From the NCBI GenBank assembly GCA_040371205.1, contig AP031382.1, forward strand, positions 2,415,562-2,479,561: 64,000 bases of DNA, read 5' to 3'. The translations under genes were made by a program, and so were the position numbers. The notes beneath the pieces are model-generated. The model did no database searches. It was given only the letters and a program-made list of their open reading frames with translations, and had not been told where the DNA came from. This document shows, one piece after another, positions 16,972-25,923 of this stretch (positions are counted from its first letter, which is position 1; the number at the start of each line of letters is the position of its first letter). This DNA comes from Rhodanobacter sp. GTDB lineage: Bacteria > Pseudomonadota > Gammaproteobacteria > Xanthomonadales > Rhodanobacteraceae.

Positions 16972-17745
16972 ATGCCGGACACCCGTGGCCATTTCCTGCC
17001 CTGCGCGCTGATCCCGATCTACAACCACGGCAGCACCATCGCGCGCACGGTGCATGCGCTGCGAACGCACGGATTGCCTGTGCTGATCGTGGACGACGGC
17101 AGCGACGAACCTACCCGCAACGTGCTGGATGCGCTGGCGCGCGACACCGACGAGGTGCAACTGCTGCGCCTGCCGCACAACCAGGGCAAAGGGCGCGCTA
17201 TCGGTGCCGGGCTATTCGCCGCGCATGAAGCCGGCTACAGCCACGCCCTGCAGATCGATGCCGACGGCCAGCACGATACCGGCGACGCACCGCGCTTCCT
17301 CGCCATCGGCCGCGCGCACCCACGGGCGCTGGTCTGCGGCGCGCCCATCTACGACGCCAGCGTTCCGCGCGCGCGCCTGTACGGGCGCTACGTCACCCAC
17401 GTCTGCGTCTGGCTGGAAACGCTGTCGTTGGCGATCCGCGACTCGATGTGCGGCTACCGCCTGTACCCGCTGCAGGCCACGTGCGCCGAGATCGAACGCA
17501 AGCCGCCGCCGGCGCGCATGGATTTCGACACCGAGATCGCGGTGCGGCTGGTCTGGCGCGGCCTGCCGGTGGCCAACCTGCCGACCCGCGTGACCTATCC
17601 GGAGAACGGGCTGTCGCATTTCCGCATGTTCCGCGACAACCTGCGCATCTCGGCGATGCACACGCGGCTGTTGCTTGGCATGCTGCCCAGGGCGCCCCGG
17701 ATGTTGTGGCGCCGGTTCCTTGGAGAAAACGCATGCGTCGACTGA
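16972..17745 (+). CDS. Family 2 glycosyltransferase
   Basis: A 257-residue GT-A fold enzyme with CALIPIYNHG at the N-terminus, the nucleotide-sugar site VDDGSDEPT, and the metal-binding QIDADGQHDTGDA, followed by SMCGYRLYP and the acidic DFDTEIAVRLVW. Aryl-polyene clusters often carry such an enzyme, thought to decorate the head group or lipid anchor. Acceptor and donor cannot be read from sequence. Its last 13 nt overlap the LolA-like gene. Confidence 0.85.
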   Translation: MPDTRGHFLPCALIPIYNHGSTIARTVHALRTHGLPVLIVDDGSDEPTRNVLDALARDTDEVQLLRLPHNQGKGRAIGAGLFAAHEAGYSHALQIDADGQHDTGDAPRFLAIGRAHPRALVCGAPIYDASVPRARLYGRYVTHVCVWLETLSLAIRDSMCGYRLYPLQATCAEIERKPPPARMDFDTEIAVRLVWRGLPVANLPTRVTYPENGLSHFRMFRDNLRISAMHTRLLLGMLPRAPRMLWRRFLGENACVD

Positions 17746-18344
17746 TGTTTCTGCTGTCGTTCTGTTTCTTCGCGCCGTTCGCGCATGCGCAGACCGACGA
17801 CACCTTGCTGCAAAGCGTGCTGACCGCGCTGGGCCAACACGCGGCCGTGCGCGCCGATTTCGTCCAGACCCGCAGCAACCCGGCGCTGGAGAAGCCCCAG
17901 GTGAGCCGGGGCCAGCTGCTGTTCGTGCTGGGCCACGGCATGCTGTGGCAGACGCAGGCCCCGTTCGCGGAAACCCTGGCGTTCACCGGCAGGCAAGCCG
18001 CGCGCATCGACCCGCAGGGCCTGCCGCATCCCATGCGCGACGCGCGCGGCGCGGGCCAGATCTCGCAGATGCTGCAGGCGATGCTGGCGGGCCATGCCGA
18101 CGAGGTGCGCCGCCAGTTCGACATCGCCGCCAGCGGCAGCACCGCCCACTGGACGCTGCGACTGGTGCCGAAACAGGCGCGCGTGGCGCGCGTGCTGGGC
18201 AGCATCGAACTGAGCGGCGATGCCTTCCTCGAAAGCATCCGCATCGCCATGCGCGATGGCGGCGCCACCGACATCCGCTTCAGCCAGACCCGCGATGCCG
18301 GCGTACTGAGCCGCCTGGAAAAGCGCGCGCTCGGCCTGCCATGA
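17733..18344 (+). CDS. LolA-like periplasmic carrier of the polyene export pathway
   Basis: About 203 residues with a Sec signal peptide (MRRLMFLLSFCFFAPFAHA, cleavage after AHA). VRADFVQTRSNPALEKPQVS and GQLLFVLGHGMLWQTQAPF are LolA-fold features. In aryl-polyene clusters a LolA-like protein pairs with an MMPL transporter to move the pigment lipid across the periplasm to the outer membrane. The start ATG at 17733 lies inside the glycosyltransferase 3' end, and the stop overlaps the MMPL start (ATGA). Confidence 0.82.
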   Translation: MRRLMFLLSFCFFAPFAHAQTDDTLLQSVLTALGQHAAVRADFVQTRSNPALEKPQVSRGQLLFVLGHGMLWQTQAPFAETLAFTGRQAARIDPQGLPHPMRDARGAGQISQMLQAMLAGHADEVRRQFDIAASGSTAHWTLRLVPKQARVARVLGSIELSGDAFLESIRIAMRDGGATDIRFSQTRDAGVLSRLEKRALGLP

Positions 18345-20776
18345 GTTCACGCCTGACGCTACGTGCCGGATTGTTTGCAATCACCTCGCTGCTGGTGGCC
18401 GCGCTGGGCGCGTGGCTGCTGTTCGGGCGCGGCCGCCTGCCGATCCAGACCGACCTGCTGGCGATGCTGCCCGCGACCGAGCAGCAGCCGCTGGCCGAGG
18501 CCGCGGTGCAACGGCTGGCCCACGCCAGCGGCGACCGCATCGTGCTGCTGGTGGAAAACGCCGACGACGACCGAGCCAAGGCCGCGGCCCGTGCGCTGGG
18601 CAAGGCGCTGCAGCCTCACACGGTGTTCCGCTCGGTGCTGGCCGAACTGCCGCCGTTCGACCTGCAGCAGGTGGTCGCGCCCTACTTGGTGCATCGCTTC
18701 TTCCTGCTGTCCGATGCTGACCGTGCCGCGATGGCCGCACCCGGCTACGACCCGGCGCAGGCGCTGGCGCAACGGCTCAACGCGCCGTTCGTCGACGGCG
18801 TGAGCACCTCGCTGCAGGACGATCCATTCGGTTGGCTGCAGCACTGGCTCGGCGAGCAGCCTTGGAGCCGCTCGCCGCTGCTGCCGGAAGACGACCTGCT
18901 GGTCGCGCACCGCGACGGCCAGACCTGCGTGCTGGTCACCGCCACGCTGGCCGGCTCGTCCTACGACGACACCGTGCAGCAACACGTGCTGGCCGCGGTC
19001 GACGACGCGGTGCGCCGGGTCGAACACGACCAGCCCGGCACCCGCGTGCTGCGTACCGGCGCGGTGTTCTACGCCGCCGCCGCGCGGGCCGGCGCGGAGC
19101 GCGACGTGCACCTGGTCGGCTGGATCTCCACGCTGGGCATCGCGCTGCTGCTGATCGGCATGTTCCGCTCGCCCGGACCGCTGCTGCTGGCCTTCCTGTC
19201 GACCGCGGCGGGCGTACTGTTCGCCACCGTCGCCAGCCTGCTGGTGTTCGGGCAGATCTACCTGCTGACCCTGGTGTTCGGCGCCGCACTGCTGGGCGAG
19301 GCGGTGGACTATTCGATCCAGTACCTCACCGCACGCGCCAATGCCGGCGCGGGTTGGCAGGCTGCCGCCGGCCTGCGCCAGGTGCGCCCTGCCCTGTGGC
19401 TGGCGCTGTCCACCTCGCTGCTGGGCTATGCCCTGCTCGGGCTGGTGCCGTTCCCCGCGCTGCGCCAGATGGCGGTGTTCGCGATGAGCGGCATGCTGGC
19501 CGCCTGCCTCAGCGTGTTCTGGCTGCTGCCCGCGCTGCTGCAACGTCCGGCCAGGCCGTTGACGGTCGCGCCGGTGCGCTGGGCGCTGGCGCTGCAACGT
19601 GGCGTGGGTCGCGCCGGCCACGGTCGCCGCGGTCTGCTGCTGGCCGCGCTGTTGCTGCTGGCGGCCTTGCCCGGCTGGTGCCGGCTCGGCCACGACGACG
19701 ACGTGCACCTGCTGATCTCGCCGCCACCCGCGCTGGTGGCGCAGGAACATCGCATCCGCGAGATCACCGGACTCGGCAACGGCAGCCAGTTCTACCTGGT
19801 GCAAGGCGCCGACACCGAGCAGACCCTGCAGCGGGAGGAACGGCTGGAGCAACGACTGCAGGCGATGGTTCACGACGGCCATCTCGCCGACTGGCTCGGC
19901 CTGGCCCGCATGGCGCCTTCGCAGGCACGGCAGACGGCCGACCACGCCCTGCTAGCACGCGCACTGCAAACATCGAACCGGGTGAGCGCCACCAACGCCG
20001 CCGCCGTCGCACAGGCGCAGCAGGCGCACACGCTGACCGAGCGGTCCCGCCTGCAGACCTTGCTGGTCGACGGCGGACTGCGCACCCAGGCCGCCGCCGC
20101 CTACGCCGACGCCTGGCCCGGCACCACGCTGGACTTCAAAAGCTGGCTGAACTCGCCGATCGCCAGCCCGTTCCGCTACCTCTGGATGGGTTGCGACGCG
20201 CACGGTTGCGGCTCCATCGTGCTGCCGCAGGGCGGCGACGACGATGCGCTGCTGCGCCGCGCCGCCGATGGCCTGCCCGGCGTCAGCCTGGTCGACAAGG
20301 CCGCCAGCGTGTCGCAGCTGTTCGGCCGCTACCGCCGCTACGCCAGCGTGTGGTTGCTGGCGGCGATCGGACTGATCGTGCCGGTGTTCGGCTGGCGCTA
20401 CGGCTGGCGACGCATGCCGCGCGTGCTGGCGCCGCCGGTGCTGGGCATCGCGCTGACGCTGGCCGCGCTGGGCTACCTCGGCCAGCCGCTCACGCTGTTC
20501 CACTGGATGGCGCTGATGCTGGTGCTGGGCGTGGGCGCCAACTACGCCGTGTTCCTGCACGAAGGCGAACCGCACACCGCCGACAAGCCCGGCGCGATGT
20601 ACGCCAGCGTGCTGCTCTCCGCGCTCACCGCCCTGCTCTCCTTCGGCCTGCTGTCGCTGAGCTCGATGCCGGCGCTGCGCGACTTCGGCCTCACCCTGCT
20701 GCTAGGCATCGCCTTCACCGCCCTGCTGGTGCCGGCGAGCCGGGCCATCACCGACACCTCCGCGAGGTCGCCATGA
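18341..20776 (+). CDS. MMPL/RND-superfamily exporter
   Basis: An 811-residue inner-membrane transporter. One N-terminal helix (AGLFAITSLLVAALGAWLLF) is followed by a large periplasmic loop, a transmembrane bundle (LVGWISTLGIALLLIGMF, LYLLTLVFGAALLGEAVDYS-like segment), then a second half repeating the pattern. The GEAVDYSIQYL and GVGANYAVFLHEGE segments occupy the positions of proton-relay acidic residues in MMPL proteins. It probably extracts the polyene lipid from the inner membrane and passes it to the LolA-like protein. The start overlaps the LolA stop and the end overlaps the ketosynthase start (ATGATGA). Confidence 0.86.
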   Translation: MSSRLTLRAGLFAITSLLVAALGAWLLFGRGRLPIQTDLLAMLPATEQQPLAEAAVQRLAHASGDRIVLLVENADDDRAKAAARALGKALQPHTVFRSVLAELPPFDLQQVVAPYLVHRFFLLSDADRAAMAAPGYDPAQALAQRLNAPFVDGVSTSLQDDPFGWLQHWLGEQPWSRSPLLPEDDLLVAHRDGQTCVLVTATLAGSSYDDTVQQHVLAAVDDAVRRVEHDQPGTRVLRTGAVFYAAAARAGAERDVHLVGWISTLGIALLLIGMFRSPGPLLLAFLSTAAGVLFATVASLLVFGQIYLLTLVFGAALLGEAVDYSIQYLTARANAGAGWQAAAGLRQVRPALWLALSTSLLGYALLGLVPFPALRQMAVFAMSGMLAACLSVFWLLPALLQRPARPLTVAPVRWALALQRGVGRAGHGRRGLLLAALLLLAALPGWCRLGHDDDVHLLISPPPALVAQEHRIREITGLGNGSQFYLVQGADTEQTLQREERLEQRLQAMVHDGHLADWLGLARMAPSQARQTADHALLARALQTSNRVSATNAAAVAQAQQAHTLTERSRLQTLLVDGGLRTQAAAAYADAWPGTTLDFKSWLNSPIASPFRYLWMGCDAHGCGSIVLPQGGDDDALLRRAADGLPGVSLVDKAASVSQLFGRYRRYASVWLLAAIGLIVPVFGWRYGWRRMPRVLAPPVLGIALTLAALGYLGQPLTLFHWMALMLVLGVGANYAVFLHEGEPHTADKPGAMYASVLLSALTALLSFGLLSLSSMPALRDFGLTLLLGIAFTALLVPASRAITDTSARSP

Positions 20777-21999
20777 TGAAACGCGTCGTCGTCACCGGCA
20801 TGGGCGGCATCACGCCGCTGGGCCACGACTGGGCCACGATCTCCGCCCGCCTGCGCCAAGGCCGCAACGCCGTGCGGCGCATGCACGAATGGGATTACTT
20901 CGACGCGCTCAACGGCCGTCTCGGCTGTCCGGTGGACGACTTCGCGCTGCCGCCGTGGCCACGCCAGAAGATCCGCTCGATGGGCCGCGTCGCGCAGTTC
21001 GCGGTGGCCGCCAGCGAGCACGCGCTGCGCGACGCCGGCCTCGCCGACGATGCGTCGATCCGCGACGGCCGCATGGGCGTGGCCTACGGCTCCTCCGGCG
21101 GCAGCGTGGAGCCGGTGCGGGTGATGGGGCGCATGCTGGACACCGGCTCCATGCAGGGCGTCACCGCCACCAGCTACATCCAGATGATGGCGCACACCAC
21201 CGCGGTGAACGTGGGCGTGTTCTTCGGGCTCAAGGGCCGCGTGATCCCCACCTCCAGCGCCTGCACCTCGGGCAGCCAGGCGATCGGCTATGGCTACGAG
21301 GCGATCCGCTGCGGCCGGCAACAGCTCATGCTGTGCGGCGGCGCGGAGGAACTTTCCGGCCCCGGTGCCGCGGTGTTCGACACGCTGTTCGCCACCAGCA
21401 CGCGCAACGACGAGCCGCAACTCACGCCGCGCCCGTTCGACGCGAAGCGCGACGGACTCGTCGTCGGTGAGGGCGCCGCCACGCTGGTGCTGGAGGAATA
21501 CGAACACGCCAAGGCACGCGGCGCCACGATATACGCCGAGGTGGTCGGCTTCGGCTGCAACTCCGACGGCGCGCACATCACCCAACCCACGGCCGAGACG
21601 ATGGCGGTGGCGATGCGCCTTGCGCTGGACGATGCGCAATTGCCTCCCGGCGCCATCGGCTACGTCAGCGCGCATGGCACCGCCACCGACCGCGGCGACG
21701 CGGCCGAAAGCCACGCCACCGCCGCCGTGCTGGGCGCGCGCGTGCCGGTCAGCGCGATGAAGAGCTACGTGGGCCACACGCTGGGCGCCTGTGGTGCGCT
21801 GGAATCGTGGTGGGCCATCGAAATGATGCGCGCGGGCTGGTTCGCGCCCACGCTCAACCTCGACCGGTGCGCGGACGACTGCGCCGAACTCGACTACCTC
21901 ACCGGCGAGGGCCGCGCCATCGCCACCGACGTGGTGATGAACAACAACTTCGCGTTCGGCGGCATCAACACCTCGCTGATCTTCAGGGCGGTCGGTTGA
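20773..21999 (+). CDS. Beta-ketoacyl-ACP synthase (FabF-like), polyene chain extension
   Basis: A 408-residue thiolase-fold condensing enzyme. Catalytic Cys164 (TSSACTSGSQ), His301 (SAHGTATD) and His335 (KSYVGHTLGACG) form a complete triad, so it should be active. It would condense malonyl-ACP with the aryl-polyenoyl chain. Two adjacent starts (ATGATG at 20773 and 20776) are possible; the first overlaps the MMPL stop. It is followed directly by a second ketosynthase in a 1-nt TGATG overlap. Confidence 0.9.
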   Translation: MMKRVVVTGMGGITPLGHDWATISARLRQGRNAVRRMHEWDYFDALNGRLGCPVDDFALPPWPRQKIRSMGRVAQFAVAASEHALRDAGLADDASIRDGRMGVAYGSSGGSVEPVRVMGRMLDTGSMQGVTATSYIQMMAHTTAVNVGVFFGLKGRVIPTSSACTSGSQAIGYGYEAIRCGRQQLMLCGGAEELSGPGAAVFDTLFATSTRNDEPQLTPRPFDAKRDGLVVGEGAATLVLEEYEHAKARGATIYAEVVGFGCNSDGAHITQPTAETMAVAMRLALDDAQLPPGAIGYVSAHGTATDRGDAAESHATAAVLGARVPVSAMKSYVGHTLGACGALESWWAIEMMRAGWFAPTLNLDRCADDCAELDYLTGEGRAIATDVVMNNNFAFGGINTSLIFRAVG

Positions 22000-23246
22000 T
22001 GCGCCTGCGCGACGCCAGCGGCCTGCCGCGCGTGGTGGTCACCGGCATGGGCGCGGTGAGCTGCGTCGGCGCGGGCACGCCCGCGCTGCTGGATGCGCTG
22101 CGCGAACGCCGCCACGGCCTGCGCCGCATGGAAGCCTTCGCCGCGCTCGGCATGCGCGGCCAGGTTGGCGGCCCGGTGGACATCGGGCCCCTGCAGCCGG
22201 AGCCGCCACGCAAGCTGCGCCGCTTCCTGCCCGCGCCGGCGCGCTACGCCTGGCACGCCGCGAACGAGGCACTGGCGCAGGCCCAGCTTGCACCCGAACG
22301 GCTCGCCGCCGCCGACTGCGGACTGGTGCTCGGCGGCGGCGCCGCGCTCAGCGAGCACGAGGAAGCGCTGGACAACCATCGCCGCCGCGGCATCGCCAGG
22401 ATCTCGCCCTTCACCGTGCCGCGCGGCATGAGCAGCGCGCTGTCCGCCAGCCTCGCGCAGGCTTTCGGCATCGGTGGCGCCAGCTACACGGTCAGCTCGG
22501 CCTGCACCAGCGGCGCGCATGCCGTCGGCCACGCGATGGAGCTGATCCAGCTCGGCCGGCAGAGCGTGGTGATCGCGGGCGGCGCCGAGGAGCTGCATCC
22601 CAGCACCGCGATGTGGTTCGACGCGATGGGCGCGCTGTCGCCGCAAGTCGATCCGACAAAGGCTTCGCGTCCGTTCCACCGCGACCGCGACGGTTTCGCG
22701 CTGGCCGCAGGTGCCGGCGTGCTGGTGCTGGAATCGCTGGAGCATGCGCAGGCACGCGGCGCGTGCGTGCTGGCGGAACTCGCCGGCTACGGCTGCGCCA
22801 CCGACGCCGCCAGCATGGTCGGCCCCGGCGCCGCCGGCATTGCCCGCGCATTGCGGCAAGCGCTGGATCGCGCCGGCAGCCTGCCCGGCTATGTCAACGC
22901 GCACGCCTGCGGCACGCAAGGCGACCTCGCCGAATGGCAGGCCATCCGCGGCGTGTTCGCCGAACGCGGCGTGCCGGTGCCTCCGCTGTCCTCGATCAAG
23001 GGTTTGATCGGCCACGCACCCGGCGCCGCGGGCGCGTTGGATGCCATCGCCTGCCTGCTGATGCTGCAACACGGCTTCCTCGCCGCCGGCGCGCCGCTGG
23101 GCGATATCGACCCGGATTTCGAGGACGCGCCGTTGCTCACGGAAAATCGCGAACAGCCCGTCGATGCCGCGCTCAGCAGCAGCTACGGCTTCGGCGGCAG
23201 CTGCGCCGCGCTGCTGTTCCGCCGCTTCGACGGGGCCGCCGCATGA
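21999..23246 (+). CDS. Second beta-ketoacyl-ACP synthase
   Basis: A 415-residue FabF-like enzyme with Cys169 (VSSACTSGAH), His302 (NAHACGTQGD) and His339 (KGLIGHAPGAAG). All three triad residues are present, so it is not an obvious chain-length factor lacking Cys. Aryl-polyene systems use a heterodimer of ketosynthase and partner to set chain length; this protein with its neighbour may form that pair. The start lies 1 nt inside the previous stop and its stop overlaps the next start by 4 nt. Confidence 0.88.
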   Translation: MRLRDASGLPRVVVTGMGAVSCVGAGTPALLDALRERRHGLRRMEAFAALGMRGQVGGPVDIGPLQPEPPRKLRRFLPAPARYAWHAANEALAQAQLAPERLAAADCGLVLGGGAALSEHEEALDNHRRRGIARISPFTVPRGMSSALSASLAQAFGIGGASYTVSSACTSGAHAVGHAMELIQLGRQSVVIAGGAEELHPSTAMWFDAMGALSPQVDPTKASRPFHRDRDGFALAAGAGVLVLESLEHAQARGACVLAELAGYGCATDAASMVGPGAAGIARALRQALDRAGSLPGYVNAHACGTQGDLAEWQAIRGVFAERGVPVPPLSSIKGLIGHAPGAAGALDAIACLLMLQHGFLAAGAPLGDIDPDFEDAPLLTENREQPVDAALSSSYGFGGSCAALLFRRFDGAAA

Positions 23247-23989
23247 TCGCGTTCCGTCTCGAAGGCTGGCGCGCGTGGGCTCCAGGGCTGGCAAGCGCCG
23301 AGGACTGGCAGGCCTGGGCGCAATCGCCCCGCGACATGCCCGACGATGCGCAAGCGCAACCGTCCTGCGCCTTCCTGCCGGCACTGCAACGCCGCCGCTT
23401 GAGTCGATTGGCGCGGATGACGCTGGAAACCGCCTGGCCGCTCTGCGGCGACGACGAACAACTGCCTTTCGTATTCGGCTCGCGCCACGGCGAAACGCCG
23501 CAGACGCTGGCCCTGCTCTCCGACATCGCCGACGGCCAGCCATTGTCGCCCACCCGTTTCGGCCTGTCGGTGCACAACGCCATCGCGGGCCAGTGGTCGA
23601 TCCTGCGCGGCCAGCGCGGCGAGTCCTCGGCCATCGCCGGCGAAGCCGACACCTTCGAACACGCCGTGCTGGAAGGCGCGTTGCAACTTGCCGCGGGTGC
23701 ATCATCTGCGCTGGTGGTCGTGGCCGAGGAGCTGCCGCCACCCACCTACGCGCCGTGGATCGCGGACGTGCCGTTCTCCTATGCTGTGGCCCTGCGACTG
23801 GGGAGGCACGACGCGAGCATGGACACGCCCGCCCACGGCGACTGGCAATTGCAACTCGGCCGTACCGGCGGCGATGCGCCCTGCGCGTGGCCGCACGCGC
23901 TGGATTTCCTGCGTGCGCTGCTCGTGCGCGAAACTTCGTTCCAACACACGTGGAAGGCCCGCCGATGGAACTGGCAACGCAACCGCTGA
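23243..23989 (+). CDS. Short ketosynthase-like protein (Ketoacyl-synt_2 / chain-length-factor type)
   Basis: A 248-residue protein aligning to the N-terminal half of a ketosynthase. GLSVHNAIAGQWSILRG and ADTFEHAVLEGALQL match the region around the dimer interface, but the nucleophilic Cys and both His motifs are absent. The family (PF13723-like) is found only in aryl-polyene-type clusters, where it binds a full ketosynthase and shapes the chain-length cavity. It overlaps the previous gene by 4 nt and the following acyltransferase by 25 nt. Confidence 0.8.
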   Translation: MIAFRLEGWRAWAPGLASAEDWQAWAQSPRDMPDDAQAQPSCAFLPALQRRRLSRLARMTLETAWPLCGDDEQLPFVFGSRHGETPQTLALLSDIADGQPLSPTRFGLSVHNAIAGQWSILRGQRGESSAIAGEADTFEHAVLEGALQLAAGASSALVVVAEELPPPTYAPWIADVPFSYAVALRLGRHDASMDTPAHGDWQLQLGRTGGDAPCAWPHALDFLRALLVRETSFQHTWKARRWNWQRNR

Positions 23990-24759
23990 ACACGCCGCGC
24001 CGCGACTTCTGGGCCTGGCGCCTCGTGGCCACCGGCGCCAGCTTCGTGCTGTTCGGCCTGGGCGGGCTGGTGCTGCGCGGGCTGATCCTGCCCCTGCTCG
24101 GCTGCCTGCCCGGCAATGCGCTGGACAAACGCCGCCGCGCGCGCGCCGCGATCAGCAAGGCGTTCTGGCTGCACGTGCAGTTCATGTACCGCACCCGCGT
24201 GCTGGATTTCGTGATCGACGGCGCCGAACGGCTGGGCCGGCCCGGCCAGCTGGTGGTGGCGAACCATCCCTCGCTGATCGACGTGGTGTTCCTGATCTCG
24301 CAGATCCGCGACGCGAACTGCGTGGTGAAGCAAAACCTGTTCGACAATCCCTGCACGCGCGGCCCGGTGCGCAATGCGCAGTACATCGGCAACGACGGCA
24401 GCGCGGAGATGCTGGAGCGCGCCGCCGACGTGCTGCGCGAGGGCCAATGCCTGATCGTGTTCCCGGAAGGCACGCGCAGCATGCCCGGGCGGGCGCCGCA
24501 GTTCCATCGCGGCGCGGCGGCCATCGCGCTGCGCGGCGCGCGCACGGTCACCCCGGTGTTCATCGACATCGACCCGCCGACTCTGACCAAGGGCGTGCCG
24601 TGGTACCGCATCCCGCCTTGCCGTTTCCGCGCGCGGCTGCGCGTGGGCGCCGACATCGACCCCGCGCCGTTCAACGCCGAGGCGCCCATGCCGATCGCCT
24701 CGCGCCGCCTCAACGACCACCTGCACCAACTCTTCCACAGGGAGCTTGCCGCCTCGTGA
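23965..24759 (+). CDS. PlsC-like 1-acyltransferase
   Basis: A 264-residue LPLAT-family membrane acyltransferase. An N-terminal helix around residues 22-48 anchors it. VANHPSLIDVVFLI is the catalytic HX4D motif and LIVFPEGTRSMPG the acceptor-binding EGTR motif. In aryl-polyene clusters it is expected to move the finished polyene or a fatty acid onto a glycerolipid. The start ATG at 23965 gives a typical length and overlaps the upstream gene by 25 nt. Confidence 0.85.
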   Translation: MELATQPLNTPRRDFWAWRLVATGASFVLFGLGGLVLRGLILPLLGCLPGNALDKRRRARAAISKAFWLHVQFMYRTRVLDFVIDGAERLGRPGQLVVANHPSLIDVVFLISQIRDANCVVKQNLFDNPCTRGPVRNAQYIGNDGSAEMLERAADVLREGQCLIVFPEGTRSMPGRAPQFHRGAAAIALRGARTVTPVFIDIDPPTLTKGVPWYRIPPCRFRARLRVGADIDPAPFNAEAPMPIASRRLNDHLHQLFHRELAAS

Positions 24760-25040
24760 ACGCCTCGACCCACACCGCGCTGGAACGGGAGATCGCCCAG
24801 CTCGTCATCGACACGCTGAACCTGGAAGACCTGCAGCCTGCCGACATCCCGCCGCAGCAGCCCTTGTTCGGCGACGGACTCGGGCTGGATTCCGTCGACG
24901 CGCTGGAACTGGCGCTGGCGCTGCAGAAGCGCTACGACATCCGCATCGCCTCGGACGACAAGGACGCGCGCCGCCACTTCGCCAGCGTGGCCAGCCTCGC
25001 CGCCTTCGTCGCCAGCCAGCAGGCCGCATGCGCAAACTGA
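24756..25040 (+). CDS. Second acyl carrier protein (GTG start)
   Basis: A 94-residue ACP with phosphopantetheine motif LFGDGLGLDSVDALELALAL. It starts with GTG at 24756, overlapping the acyltransferase stop (GTGA), with AGGGAG a few bases upstream. Two ACPs of different sequence in one operon match aryl-polyene clusters, where they may hold starter and chain separately. Its end overlaps the membrane-protein gene by 13 nt. Confidence 0.85.
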   Translation: MNASTHTALEREIAQLVIDTLNLEDLQPADIPPQQPLFGDGLGLDSVDALELALALQKRYDIRIASDDKDARRHFASVASLAAFVASQQAACAN

Positions 25041-25573
25041 TCAACATCCTGCTGCCGCTGATCGGCATCCTGTATCCGTTCCTGGTCTACTTCGGCATGG
25101 AGACGGTGCCGCCGCACGTGTTTGCGCTGGCGCTGGCGGCGGCCTGGCTGCTGCGTGCGCCGTTCCTGCTGCGCGAGCACGGCGGGCGCTGGATGCTGAT
25201 CGTGGCGCTGGCCTACTGCGTGCTGCTGGGCGTCAGCGGCGAATCCGCGCTGCTGCGCTGGTATCCCACCCTGATCAGCCTGTTCCTGCTGCTCACCTTC
25301 GGGCTCAGCCTGGTCTACGGGCCGCCCGTGGTGGAGCGCATCGCCCGCGTGCGCGAACCGGACCTGCCGGATGCCGCCATCCCCTACACGCGCAAGGTCA
25401 CCTGGGTGTGGGTGGGCTTCTTCGTGTTCAACGCCTCGATGTCCGCCGCGCTCACGCTGTGGGCGCCGCTGAAGTGGTGGACGCTGTACAACGGCCTGAT
25501 CGTCTACTTCATCATGGGCCCGCTGTTCCTGGGCGAATGGCTGCTGCGCAAGCGGCTGCGGGCGAACGCATGA
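25028..25573 (+). CDS. COG4648-type membrane protein of aryl-polyene clusters
   Basis: A 181-residue integral membrane protein with about five hydrophobic helices, including LINILLPLIGILYPFLVYFG, ALALAAAWLLRAPF, MLIVALAYCVLLGV and LISLFLLLTFGLSLVYG, and the conserved WVWVGFFVFNASMSAALTLW. The family follows the ACPs in aryl-polyene clusters; biochemical function is unknown. In many clusters it is followed by an AMP-ligase, which is missing here; a dehydratase-like gene follows instead with a 4-nt overlap. Confidence 0.82.
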   Translation: MRKLINILLPLIGILYPFLVYFGMETVPPHVFALALAAAWLLRAPFLLREHGGRWMLIVALAYCVLLGVSGESALLRWYPTLISLFLLLTFGLSLVYGPPVVERIARVREPDLPDAAIPYTRKVTWVWVGFFVFNASMSAALTLWAPLKWWTLYNGLIVYFIMGPLFLGEWLLRKRLRANA

Positions 25574-25923
25574 GCCGCACCGAACCCACGATCCTGCACG
25601 AGCGGCTCGACGGCGACGAATGCGCGCTGCAACTGCGGATACCGCACGACCTCGCGTATTTCCCCGGCCACTTTCCGCAGGCGCCGGTCTTGCCCGGCGT
25701 GGCGCAGGTTGCCTGGGCGCTGCAACTGGCCTCAACGCGCCTCGGCACGTCGCCGCGATGCCGTGAGATGGAGGCGCTGAAATTCCAGCGCCTGCTGCAA
25801 CCGGGCGACAGCGTGACGCTGGCGCTGCGCCTCGACCGCGCGCGCGGCAAGCTGCACTTCGCCTACCGCGAAGGGGATGCCGCGTATTCCTCCGGTCGCC
25901 TCGTGCTGGAGCCGCCGGCATGA
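25570..25923 (+). CDS. FabZ-like hotdog dehydratase homologue (ApeI-like)
   Basis: A 117-residue single hotdog domain. DLAYFPGHFPQAPVLPGVAQ preserves the FabZ loop and catalytic His34. The acidic residue that FabZ carries a few residues after PGV is not present (PGVAQVAWALQLA), so dehydratase activity may be weak or use another residue. In aryl-polyene clusters an ApeI-type protein dehydrates 3-hydroxyacyl-ACP to make the double bonds. It overlaps both neighbours by 4 nt. Confidence 0.78.
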   Translation: MSRTEPTILHERLDGDECALQLRIPHDLAYFPGHFPQAPVLPGVAQVAWALQLASTRLGTSPRCREMEALKFQRLLQPGDSVTLALRLDRARGKLHFAYREGDAAYSSGRLVLEPPA

